From positions 1 to 64,000 of the forward strand of contig JABIQA010000098.1 in assembly GCA_018699155.1 (NCBI GenBank): a stretch of 64,000 bases of DNA. Direction: 5' to 3'. Positions 1-6,898 of the stretch are shown here, one piece after another. The notes under the pieces were generated by a model, which saw only the letters and a program-made list of their open reading frames with translations, did no database searches and was not told the DNA's origin. The stretch comes from Chromatiales bacterium. Lineage in GTDB: Bacteria; Pseudomonadota; Gammaproteobacteria; Steroidobacterales; GCA-2729495. The stretch's first letter is position 1. Every line of letters begins with the position of its first letter. A program made the translations under genes and the position numbers.

Positions 1-128
1 CGGTCTTAGGGCTTGTTGATAGGAAAAATTAGCCGGTTCTTTCGATGAAATTCAGCCGGTGTTTTTGCCCTTTTTTCGCAGTGGGAAATGCTCTGCTTGT
101 GAGTGATTTTATTTATCGGATAGATAGG

Positions 129-134
129 TATAAT
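129..134 (+). promoter_or_regulatory. Candidate -10 box upstream of the 2-oxoacid oxidoreductase operon
   Basis: A perfect TATAAT lies about 150 bases before the first convincing start codon of the operon at 287. I see no good -35 box at 16-18 bases spacing (the hexamers there are AT-rich, such as ATTTTA), so it is only a weak promoter candidate. The rest of positions 1-286 shows no gene I can support. Confidence 0.3.
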
Positions 135-286
135 GCCTCGCCTCAGGTGGTTGAAGGGTAGAATAAACACGGTTATTATTCTCTCCAACAGCCCGCGAAA
201 ACGTGCAATTAACCGCAGATTTTCTTTTTTTAAGTGTTTCTAGACTAACGGTTTCCTTAGCCCTACCAGTCGGTTGTCCTCATCTC

Positions 287-2116
287 ATGCGTCCTACTGA
301 TACTTCAGATCCACAGTACTATCACAAAGTTGTCGATTGCCAGTGGGGTTGCCCTGCTCATACCGACGTCCCAGGCTATATTCGCTTGATCGCTCAGGGG
401 AAGTTCACTGAGGCGTATATGCTTAATAGGCAGTCGAATGTGTTCCCGGGCATTCTCGGTCGCGTGTGTGATCGTCCTTGTGAGCCAGCGTGTCGCCGCG
501 GCCGCCTTGAGGCTGATGGTGAGGAAGAGCCTGTAGCCATTTGTCGTCTGAAGCGCGTTGCTGCTGATAACCGTGACGAAGTCCGTCATTTACTTACGCA
601 ACCCGACAAGTCAGGTCCGGGTAAAGGCAAGAAAATTGCTTGTGTTGGCGCAGGTCCTGCCTCACTAACTGTTGCTAACGACCTGTTGCCACTAGGTTAT
701 GACATCACCATTTTTGAAGCATTGAACGTTGGCGGTGGTTTGATGCGTTCAAACATTCCTTCGTTCCGCTTGCCGGTTGACGTCATTAATGACGAAATTG
801 GCATGATCGTTGAGCGCGGCGTAAACCTGAAGTGCAATCACCCCATCAACAGCATGAAGTCACTGCTCGAAGATGAAGGTTTCGATGCCGTTTTTGTAGG
901 TACCGGCGCACCTAAGGGTAAAAACCTGAGTATTCCCGGCCGTGAAGAGGCTCGCGCGAATATCCACATTGGTATCGAGTGGCTCGAGTCAGTTGCCTTT
1001 GACCATATTGAAAAGATAGGTAAAAACGTTCTTATTATCGGTGTTGGTAACACCGCCATGGATTGCTGCCGAACATCGCTGCGTCTGGGTGCCGATAATG
1101 TAAAAGTTATGGCGCGTAAGCCGCGTGCGTTTTTTAAAGCTTCTGCTTGGGAGCTAGATGATGCCGAAGAAGAGAACGTCGAAATTATTATCAACCGTTC
1201 TCCGAAAGCCTTTGTCCTAGAAGACGGCAAGTTGGTTGGCATGACGTTTGAAGAGATGGAATACGACGTTGATGCCAAGGGTAATATTACTGACACGCGT
1301 GTTGTTGGTGATGTTACTTACCCTTGCGATGACGTCATTCTGGCTATTGGTCAGGACAATGCTTTCCCCTGGATTGAACGAGACCTTGGTATCGAGTTCG
1401 ACAAGTGGGAAGTACCGGTTGTCGATAAGGTTTCTTATGAATCAACCCGCCCGGGCTTGTTCTTTGGTGGCGATGCCGCATTTGGTCCCTTGAATATTAT
1501 CTGGGCCGTAGAACACGGTCATCAAGCCGGCATTTCGATTCACAAGTATTGCCAGGGCGAATCGGTTTCTGAGCGGATGCCCAAGGGAATGACTCTGGAA
1601 AGTGCCAAAATGGGCATTCATGAATGGAGTTACAGCAACGATTACGACGATGCTGATCGCTTGCTTGTGCCTCATGTGGGCCTCAAAGATCGGTTCAAAA
1701 AGTTGAATATTGAAGTTGAGCTTGGCTTTACTGCTGAGCAGGCTGCTGAAGAGGTTGAGCGCTGCCTCAACTGCGATATTCAGACGGTGTTTACCGAAAA
1801 GCTGTGCATTGAATGTGATGCCTGCATTGACGTATGTCCGGTCGATTGCCTCACTATTACTACCAATGGTGATGAGGCCGATCTGCGCGGCCGCTTAAGT
1901 GCGCCGGCCATTAATCCTGAGGAGGATTTATTGGTTTCCGATTCGCTGCCACAAACCGGTCGTGTGATGGTGAAGGATGAGGATCTTTGTGTTCATTGTG
2001 GCTTGTGCGCAGAGCGCTGTCCGACGGCTGCATGGGATATGCAGAAGTTCACCCTTGAGAAGCCACATGCGGTCAATGAAGCAGGTGCCCCATTTCAGAA
2101 GCAGGAAGTCGCTTGA
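287..2116 (+). CDS. Glutamate-synthase-small-subunit-like FAD/NAD(P) oxidoreductase with C-terminal 2x[4Fe-4S], subunit of a 2-oxoacid:acceptor oxidoreductase
   Basis: This subunit probably passes electrons between NAD(P)H and the ferredoxin-type centres of the KorAB-like enzyme encoded next. Seen: an N-terminal Cys cluster (C18, C22, then CDRPCEPAC near 61-69) as in Fer4_20 domains; an FAD Rossmann motif GAGPAS near 121; a second nucleotide-binding motif GVGNTAMD near 250; and a C-terminal double ferredoxin with CIECDACIDVC near 509 and CVHCGLCAERC near 569. A GTG at 203 is in frame, but the extra 28 residues do not look like the family, so I place the start at ATG 287. The next gene begins about 120 bases downstream on the same strand. 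Family knowledge: GltD-like subunits couple NAD(P)H to partner enzymes. Direction of flux and physiological acceptor are inferred. Confidence 0.85.
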   Translation: MRPTDTSDPQYYHKVVDCQWGCPAHTDVPGYIRLIAQGKFTEAYMLNRQSNVFPGILGRVCDRPCEPACRRGRLEADGEEEPVAICRLKRVAADNRDEVRHLLTQPDKSGPGKGKKIACVGAGPASLTVANDLLPLGYDITIFEALNVGGGLMRSNIPSFRLPVDVINDEIGMIVERGVNLKCNHPINSMKSLLEDEGFDAVFVGTGAPKGKNLSIPGREEARANIHIGIEWLESVAFDHIEKIGKNVLIIGVGNTAMDCCRTSLRLGADNVKVMARKPRAFFKASAWELDDAEEENVEIIINRSPKAFVLEDGKLVGMTFEEMEYDVDAKGNITDTRVVGDVTYPCDDVILAIGQDNAFPWIERDLGIEFDKWEVPVVDKVSYESTRPGLFFGGDAAFGPLNIIWAVEHGHQAGISIHKYCQGESVSERMPKGMTLESAKMGIHEWSYSNDYDDADRLLVPHVGLKDRFKKLNIEVELGFTAEQAAEEVERCLNCDIQTVFTEKLCIECDACIDVCPVDCLTITTNGDEADLRGRLSAPAINPEEDLLVSDSLPQTGRVMVKDEDLCVHCGLCAERCPTAAWDMQKFTLEKPHAVNEAGAPFQKQEVA

Positions 2117-2238
2117 CGCGGTGAGCGCAACTAATACTTTGTAGCAAATAAAACTGTATGCCGGCCTTCCGATGAGGGCTGGATTCTATATTTTGACGAC
2201 ATAAGAGACTGCACTTTTAAGTGTTGCCTGAGTACGAA

Positions 2239-4056
2239 ATGAGTACCAACAAACCTTCAAATAACAACTTTACGATCAAAATAGCTAACGTGAACGGCAC
2301 CGGCTCAGCCAGTGCCAACGGGCTTCTTATGAAGTCATTGTTCCGTTTAGGCATACCCGTAGTAGGTAAGAACTACTTCCCGTCAAATATTCAGGGTTTG
2401 CCTACCTGGTATGAAATTCGCGCGAGTGAAAAGGGCTACCTGGCCCGCTCCGGTCGTGTCGATGTGATGATTGCGATGAATGCGGAAACTTATCAAAAGG
2501 ATCTGCATAGCGTAACGCCCGGGGGCATTCTTATTTACGATTCGACTTGGCCCCGCAATAAGCAGTTGCAGCGCGATGATATTACGGTTATCGGCGTGCC
2601 GTTGTCGAAGATGTGTAACGAGAACTTCCCCAGCGCCCGTGCCCGTATTCTGATGAAGAACGTGGTCTATGTGGGTGTTGTAGCGGCGCTTCTGGATATC
2701 GATCTTGATGTGATTCGCAGTCTTCTTAACGAAACATTTGCGAAGAAGGTTAGCCTGCTGGATGGCAACCAGCTCGCTATCGACCTCGGTTATAACTACG
2801 CGAAAGAGCACTTCTCGTGCCCGTTACCCTATACCGCGAAGGTTATCGATCGTCCTGGTAAGGGCACTGACATTATGATTGACGGCAATACTGCTGCCGG
2901 CCTTGGTGCAGTGTATGCCGGTGCAACAGTATGTGCCTGGTATCCAATTACCCCGTCTACTTCATTGATCGAAGGCTATAAGAAGTATTGCGAAGTTACC
3001 CGTAAAGACCCGGATACGGGCAAGAACAACTACTGCATCGTGCAGGCCGAAGATGAATTAGCTGCGATGGGTATGGTTTTGGGCGCAGGCTGGAATGGCG
3101 CGCGAGCATTTACATCGACCAGTGGTCCCGGGGTTTCGCTGATGAGCGAGTTTTTGGGTTACGGTTATTTTGCCGAGATTCCTGCGGTTCTGTTTAATGT
3201 TCAGCGTTGCGGACCATCAACCGGTATGCCAACCCGCACCCAGCAGTCCGATATTCTGTCTTCAGCCTATGCCTCACATGGCGATACTCGCCACGTGTGT
3301 TTGTTTCCGGCTGATCCCGAAGAGTCTTTCTATATGTCAGCCAATGCTTTCGATCTGGCTGAACATTTACAGACACCGATTTTGGTATTAAGTGACCTGG
3401 ATATAGGCATGAACGACTGGCTATCTCCAGAATTGACATGGGATGAGAACTATCAGCCTGACCGCGGCCAGGTTCTAACCAAAGAACAGCTGGAAGAGAT
3501 GGCGGTTTTCCATCGCTATGTTGATAGGTCTGGTGATGGTATTGCACCACGTACATTGCCCGGGACGCACCCCCGCGGTGCTTACTTCACTCGTGGCTCC
3601 GGTCATAATATGTACGGTGCCTATACCGAAGATGCTAACGAGTATCAGGAAGTGGTTGATCGTCTGATGGTGAAGTGGAATACGGCGAAGGGTCTGGTGC
3701 CTCAGCCGATTACCATTGGCAGTGGCAATGCAATTGGCTTTATTTCAATAGGCAGTTGTGATCACGCTGTTCGTGAGGCGCGCGATGAGCTGGCCGAATC
3801 GGGAATCAGTGCTGATTATATGCGTGTTCGTGCGTTTCCATTTAGCCAGGACGTTCAGGATTTTCTTGATGCACATGAGAAAATTTACGTTGTGGAGCAG
3901 AACCGTGACTCCCAGTTGAAGAGCCTGATGCGTCTTGAGCTGAAACTCGATGACAGTAAGACCCAATCGATTTTGCATTACAACGGGTTACCTATGACTC
4001 CAGGCTTTGTTATTGATGCGGTCAATGCGGACCTTTCACGAGGTGAAGCAGCATGA
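2239..4056 (+). CDS. korA: 2-oxoacid:acceptor oxidoreductase, fused gamma-alpha subunit (KorA-like)
   Basis: This is the substrate/CoA-side subunit of a 2-oxoacid:ferredoxin (or NAD(P)) oxidoreductase, most likely acting on 2-oxoglutarate. Residues about 8-195 form the gamma domain (NGTGSASANGLL near the start); from about 215 the pyrimidine-binding alpha domain begins with GNTAAGLGAVYAGA and the WYPITPST motif. The fused order and length (605 aa) match the 2-oxoacid:acceptor oxidoreductase alpha family. An in-frame GTG at 2221 is possible, but ATG 2239 gives the more natural N-terminus. The stop overlaps the start of the beta subunit by 4 bases (ATGA), indicating translational coupling. Substrate specificity (2-oxoglutarate, pyruvate or a branched-chain oxoacid) cannot be read from sequence alone; the symbol is tentative. 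Confidence 0.88.
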   Translation: MSTNKPSNNNFTIKIANVNGTGSASANGLLMKSLFRLGIPVVGKNYFPSNIQGLPTWYEIRASEKGYLARSGRVDVMIAMNAETYQKDLHSVTPGGILIYDSTWPRNKQLQRDDITVIGVPLSKMCNENFPSARARILMKNVVYVGVVAALLDIDLDVIRSLLNETFAKKVSLLDGNQLAIDLGYNYAKEHFSCPLPYTAKVIDRPGKGTDIMIDGNTAAGLGAVYAGATVCAWYPITPSTSLIEGYKKYCEVTRKDPDTGKNNYCIVQAEDELAAMGMVLGAGWNGARAFTSTSGPGVSLMSEFLGYGYFAEIPAVLFNVQRCGPSTGMPTRTQQSDILSSAYASHGDTRHVCLFPADPEESFYMSANAFDLAEHLQTPILVLSDLDIGMNDWLSPELTWDENYQPDRGQVLTKEQLEEMAVFHRYVDRSGDGIAPRTLPGTHPRGAYFTRGSGHNMYGAYTEDANEYQEVVDRLMVKWNTAKGLVPQPITIGSGNAIGFISIGSCDHAVREARDELAESGISADYMRVRAFPFSQDVQDFLDAHEKIYVVEQNRDSQLKSLMRLELKLDDSKTQSILHYNGLPMTPGFVIDAVNADLSRGEAA

Positions 4057-5108
4057 GCTTTATGAAGAAGCCAAAGGTTCGTCATCCCGGTCTTCCGCGC
4101 AATGACCTTGGCCTCACTGTTCGCGATTATGAGGGCGGAATGTCTACTTTGTGCGCGGGTTGTGGCCACGATGCAATCACCGGTGCAATAGTGCAGGCTG
4201 CGCATGAGCTGAGTATTCCCCCGCATGGCTTTGCAAAGTTGAGTGGCATTGGCTGCTCGTCTAAAACCCCTGCGTATTTCTTAGGGGCGTCACATGGCTT
4301 TAATTCTTGCCATGGACGTATGCCCTCTGTAGCTACGGGTGCAAACGCGGCAAATCGCGATCTGCATTACATCGGTGTTTCCGGTGACGGAGACTCTCTG
4401 TCGATTGGCTTTGGGCAGTTTGCCCATGCCATGCGGCGTAATGTAAACATGTTGTATCTCGTCGAGAACAATGGTGTTTACGGTCTGACGAAGGGCCAGT
4501 TCTCTGCTTCTGCCGACATTGGTAGCACGGCGAAGAAAGGCGAAGAAAACTTACAGCCACCTATTGATCCATGTCAGGCAGCCCTCACTTTGGGCGCCAG
4601 CTTTGTTGCCCGAAGTTTTTCTGGTGACAAAGATCAGTTGGTGCCGTTGTTGAAAGCCGGCTTCCAACACAATGGTTTTGGCATGATCGATATTATTTCT
4701 CCATGTGTGACCTTTAACGATCATGAGGGTTCGACCAAGAGCTATTCATATTCACGTCAGCATTTCCATAAGGCGATTAGCGCTGACTTTGTGCCGCCTT
4801 CCGAAACTATTAAAGCTCAGTATTCCGAGGGTGAATCAATGCCAATTGAGCTGCATGATGGCAGCAAGATTGTTTTGCGTAAGGTTGATGGAGCTTATGA
4901 CCCTACCGATAAGGCTGCTGCGGCAATTTACCTTCGTGAGCGCCAATCAGCGGGTGAGATCACCACTGGTTTGTTGTACATCAACGAAGCCCAGCCTGAA
5001 ATGCATGATCTGGCAGGGTCTTCTGATATTCCTCTGAATCAGATTCCTTATGAGCGTTTGAATCCCGGTAGTGACATGCTGAAGAAGATTCAGTCGCGGA
5101 TGCGTTAA
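4053..5108 (+). CDS. korB: 2-oxoacid:acceptor oxidoreductase, TPP-binding beta subunit (KorB-like)
   Basis: This is the catalytic subunit, binding thiamine diphosphate and an [4Fe-4S] cluster. Seen: CAGCGHD near residue 31-36 and GIGCSSK near 67, giving the cluster cysteines; the TPP/Mg motif GDGDS followed by VENNGVYGLTKGQ. The stretch HGRMPSVATGANAAN corresponds to the HGR..P.ATG segment of KorB proteins. Length 351 aa is normal for the family. It is coupled to the alpha subunit by a 4-base overlap and followed by a hairpin terminator at 5145, so the operon ends here. Known role: oxidative decarboxylation of a 2-oxoacid to acyl-CoA with electrons to ferredoxin, or the reverse carboxylation. 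The neighbouring FAD subunit suggests NAD(P) as the final partner. Confidence 0.9.
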   Translation: MSFMKKPKVRHPGLPRNDLGLTVRDYEGGMSTLCAGCGHDAITGAIVQAAHELSIPPHGFAKLSGIGCSSKTPAYFLGASHGFNSCHGRMPSVATGANAANRDLHYIGVSGDGDSLSIGFGQFAHAMRRNVNMLYLVENNGVYGLTKGQFSASADIGSTAKKGEENLQPPIDPCQAALTLGASFVARSFSGDKDQLVPLLKAGFQHNGFGMIDIISPCVTFNDHEGSTKSYSYSRQHFHKAISADFVPPSETIKAQYSEGESMPIELHDGSKIVLRKVDGAYDPTDKAAAAIYLRERQSAGEITTGLLYINEAQPEMHDLAGSSDIPLNQIPYERLNPGSDMLKKIQSRMR

Positions 5109-5144
5109 CTTCTTACTTCCGGTTCAGCTTCAGCTGCGTTATAA

Positions 5145-5167
5145 AGGTGACTTAGGTCGCCTTTTTT
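5145..5167 (+). terminator. Rho-independent terminator after the oxidoreductase operon
   Basis: AGGTGAC and GTCGCCT form a 7-bp stem (one G-T wobble) around a TTAG loop, followed at once by a run of six T. It lies 37 bases after the beta-subunit stop. Confidence 0.75.
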
Positions 5168-5214
5168 CGTTCTGGCGTGACGTCTTTCGTGGCTTCGGCC
5201 CTACAGGTTTAAAT

Positions 5215-6096
5215 ATGCGTATTAAAAGCTTGAAGTTGATTGCGTTGTCGGTGCTGCTGGTTTTTTTCAGCGCATGCACCGAGGCATCACAGCCTAGTGT
5301 GGCTGACCAGCTCGAGTTAGCGGCTACGGCTGAAACTCACGGAAACGATATTCCTATTGCAACCCCGATAGCCAATGCTGCTCCGGCAAATCAAGTCATT
5401 ACTCGGCGAATTGCCTACGGTGAGATCAACGATCGAGACCTCCACGGTTATCTTTCTATCCCGGAAGGTGCCGCCGGATCGATGCCCGCGCTGATTGTTA
5501 TTCACGAATGGTGGGGGTTGAATGAAAACATTATTGCTACCAGCGAGCGCTTGGCTGCAGAGGGCTACGTAACTCTAGCTGTTGACCTTTACGGCGATGA
5601 GGTTGCCGAAGCTCCGAAGGAAGCGATGAAGCTTATGCGGGGTGTGATGTCTGAGCCTGATCGCGCTGTTGATAATCTGAAACAGGCGTACGAATATCTT
5701 GTTACCACTGCAGCGGCATCCAAGGTTGGCGTGATTGGTTGGTGTTTCGGTGGACGTTGGTCGTTACAAACAGCGCTGGCTTTGCCTGATGATGTTGATG
5801 CAATGGTGATGTATTACGGTGCGGTAGAGCCTGATAAGGCCAGATTGGCAACATTAAATATGCCGATACTGGGCTTATTTGCTGGCGATGACCCTATTGT
5901 GCGGCCCAATACGGTGGAACTGTTCCGTAAGAATTTGGATGATCTGGGTAAGACTGCCAATGTTTACATCTATGAAGACAGTAAGCATGGTTTCGCCAAT
6001 CCAAGCGGCCTGTCCTACGATGCTGGCGCTGCCCAAGATGCCTGGCAAAAGACTACGGCTTTTTTCTACGAGAACCTTGTTAGCGTTAAAGACTAA
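5215..6096 (+). CDS. Dienelactone-hydrolase family protein, probable lipoprotein
   Basis: An alpha/beta hydrolase of the dienelactone hydrolase (DLH) family, predicted to be exported. The first 20 residues are a hydrophobic signal ending FSAC, a plausible lipobox with Cys21. The DLH hallmarks follow: VIHEWWGLNE near residue 97, the nucleophile elbow GWCFGG (Cys nucleophile as in DLH), GLFAGDDP carrying the acid, and SKHGF carrying the catalytic His. About 75 residues of low-complexity linker separate the signal from the fold. DLHs open lactones or esters; the substrate here is unknown. Most studied DLHs are cytoplasmic, so an envelope location is worth noting. It stands alone between a terminator and a convergent small gene. 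Confidence 0.85.
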   Translation: MRIKSLKLIALSVLLVFFSACTEASQPSVADQLELAATAETHGNDIPIATPIANAAPANQVITRRIAYGEINDRDLHGYLSIPEGAAGSMPALIVIHEWWGLNENIIATSERLAAEGYVTLAVDLYGDEVAEAPKEAMKLMRGVMSEPDRAVDNLKQAYEYLVTTAAASKVGVIGWCFGGRWSLQTALALPDDVDAMVMYYGAVEPDKARLATLNMPILGLFAGDDPIVRPNTVELFRKNLDDLGKTANVYIYEDSKHGFANPSGLSYDAGAAQDAWQKTTAFFYENLVSVKD

Positions 6097-6150
6097 CTTC
6101 CCGGAAGCTGCGATCAGCAGTATTTTTGCGTGGCGTATTCTGCAGTCTGC

Positions 6151-6186
6151 TAATAAAAAAGGCCGGTCCGCGATTGCGGACCGGCC
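6151..6186 (-). terminator. Strong GC-rich terminator reading on the reverse strand
   Basis: An 11-bp perfect stem (GGCCGGTCCGC with its complement) closes a GATT loop. On the reverse strand it is followed by TTTTTTATTA, so it ends reverse-strand transcripts, namely the gene at 6365-6709 after a long 3' untranslated region. On the forward strand it may also slow transcription from the DLH gene, but there is no T-run there. Confidence 0.7.
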
Positions 6187-6199
6187 TGCTGCGTTCTCG

Positions 6200-6364
6200 G
6201 GGGGACGAGACGCAAGGTGTGGCTCAGGGGCCACCTGTCTCGATCGCACCTTTTGTGGGGGATTAATTGATGCGGTGCGAGTGAGACTCGTCAAACGAAT
6301 AAATTCTAATAACTTATTCGTGACGGGGTTGGTTCGAACTGAGCGATGAAAAGTTACTTATCGA
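6200..6364 (-). other. Structured 3' untranslated region, possible small RNA
   Basis: Between the stop of the small exported protein and the reverse-strand terminator lie about 180 non-coding bases with local pairing. CGAGAC at 6206 pairs with GTCTCG at 6237, with inner stems AGG/CCT and TGGC/GCCA and a short loop. A further CGAGT/ACTCG hairpin lies near 6278-6290. Such structure before a strong terminator is what a 3'-UTR-derived small RNA would look like. I do not recognise a known RNA family. Confidence 0.3.
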
Positions 6365-6709
6365 CTAAAGCAGCCCTTTTGACTTATATGATGATTCGTC
6401 AGCAGTTGCTGCAATTGTTTTTTGCATCGCCATTGTTCTGTCATTGCTATGAATGCGCATCGCCAAATCAAAGCTGACTTCGTTATGAGTCGCCAGCACC
6501 GCGGCATCAGCCTGCGCACGAAACGCTTGCGTCAGCTTTTGCGCTGTGTTGCTTTGTTCGGCTGCGGAGCCATCAACTGCAGGGGCCACAATGGTCGTAT
6601 ATTGAACCGGCCGGCTGTTTGACTCGCAGGCAGCGGCGGCCAGGCTCGCAAATACAATCATTGCGAAAGCTAGGGTATTGATGCCGAATCTGTTTGCCTG
6701 AGTGTTCAT
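6365..6709 (-). CDS. Small exported protein, putative lipoprotein, under a sigma-54 promoter
   Basis: A 114-residue protein I do not recognise. Its first 28 residues are a signal sequence ending ASLAAAAC, so it is either a lipoprotein at Cys28 or cleaved nearby. The remainder is polar and Ala/Thr-rich with no obvious domain; residues 55-105 look alpha-helical. The start at ATG 6709 has a good ribosome site (GAGGA 7-8 bases upstream). Upstream on the same strand is a near-consensus -24/-12 promoter at 6771-6787, about 50 bases before the start after allowing for the transcription start. Divergently encoded beyond it is a sigma-54 activator. The natural inference is that this gene is the activator's target. 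Function unknown. Confidence 0.65.
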   Translation of the reverse strand: MNTQANRFGINTLAFAMIVFASLAAAACESNSRPVQYTTIVAPAVDGSAAEQSNTAQKLTQAFRAQADAAVLATHNEVSFDLAMRIHSNDRTMAMQKTIAATADESSYKSKGLL

Positions 6710-6756
6710 GTCTATTTCCTCTTTATATCTTTTTGTCGATGCAGCAGTGTTCTTCT

Positions 6757-6823
6757 GCTGCCTAAGCTATTGCAGGAAGCGTGCCAACTTTTCTATATCA
6801 ATAAAAACAATAGCTTAGGCGGC
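6757..6823. repeat. 16-bp inverted repeat flanking the sigma-54 promoter
   Basis: GCTGCCTAAGCTATTG at 6757-6772 pairs with CAATAGCTTAGGCGGC at 6808-6823 (15 Watson-Crick pairs and one wobble) across a 35-base spacer containing most of the -24/-12 promoter. A second repeat, GCAGCAG at 6741-6747 with CTGCTGC at 6755-6761, overlaps its left arm, so two alternative hairpins are possible. It may be a pair of protein-binding half-sites or an RNA structure; sequence alone does not decide. Confidence 0.6.
6771..6787 (-). promoter_or_regulatory. Sigma-54 (-24/-12) promoter for the 6365-6709 gene
   Basis: On the reverse strand the sequence reads TTGGCACG, four bases, CTGCA, against a consensus of TTGGCACG-N4-TTGCA. 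The invariant GG and GC dinucleotides are exactly 10 bases apart. Only one conserved base differs. Expected transcription start is near 6760, about 50 bases before ATG 6709. Confidence 0.8.
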
Positions 6824-6833
6824 CTCCCTGCCG

Positions 6834-6862
6834 ACGGAAAACCGTGACTAGCGGTATTCCGT
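6834..6862. promoter_or_regulatory. 29-bp palindrome, candidate enhancer site for the adjacent sigma-54 activator
   Basis: ACGGAAAACCG (6834-6844) and CGGTATTCCGT (6852-6862) are inverted copies with one mismatch around a 7-base spacer. The centre lies roughly 85-90 bases upstream of the predicted sigma-54 transcription start and about 50 bases before the activator ORF. This is the usual position and shape of an upstream activating sequence bound by a Fis-type helix-turn-helix, and would also allow autoregulation. Confidence 0.6.
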
Positions 6863-6898
6863 TAGCAGGAGACACGTAATTCCGTGTATAATGATGAT

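Noticed and set aside
6-188. Reverse-strand 60-residue reading frame at the window start
   Set aside because: No ribosome site, no domain and unusual composition; likely non-coding leader of the oxidoreductase operon.
305-2116. Several long frames on the opposite strand or shifted frames inside the oxidoreductase genes
   Set aside because: They are shadows of strongly conserved coding sequence and show no family motifs.
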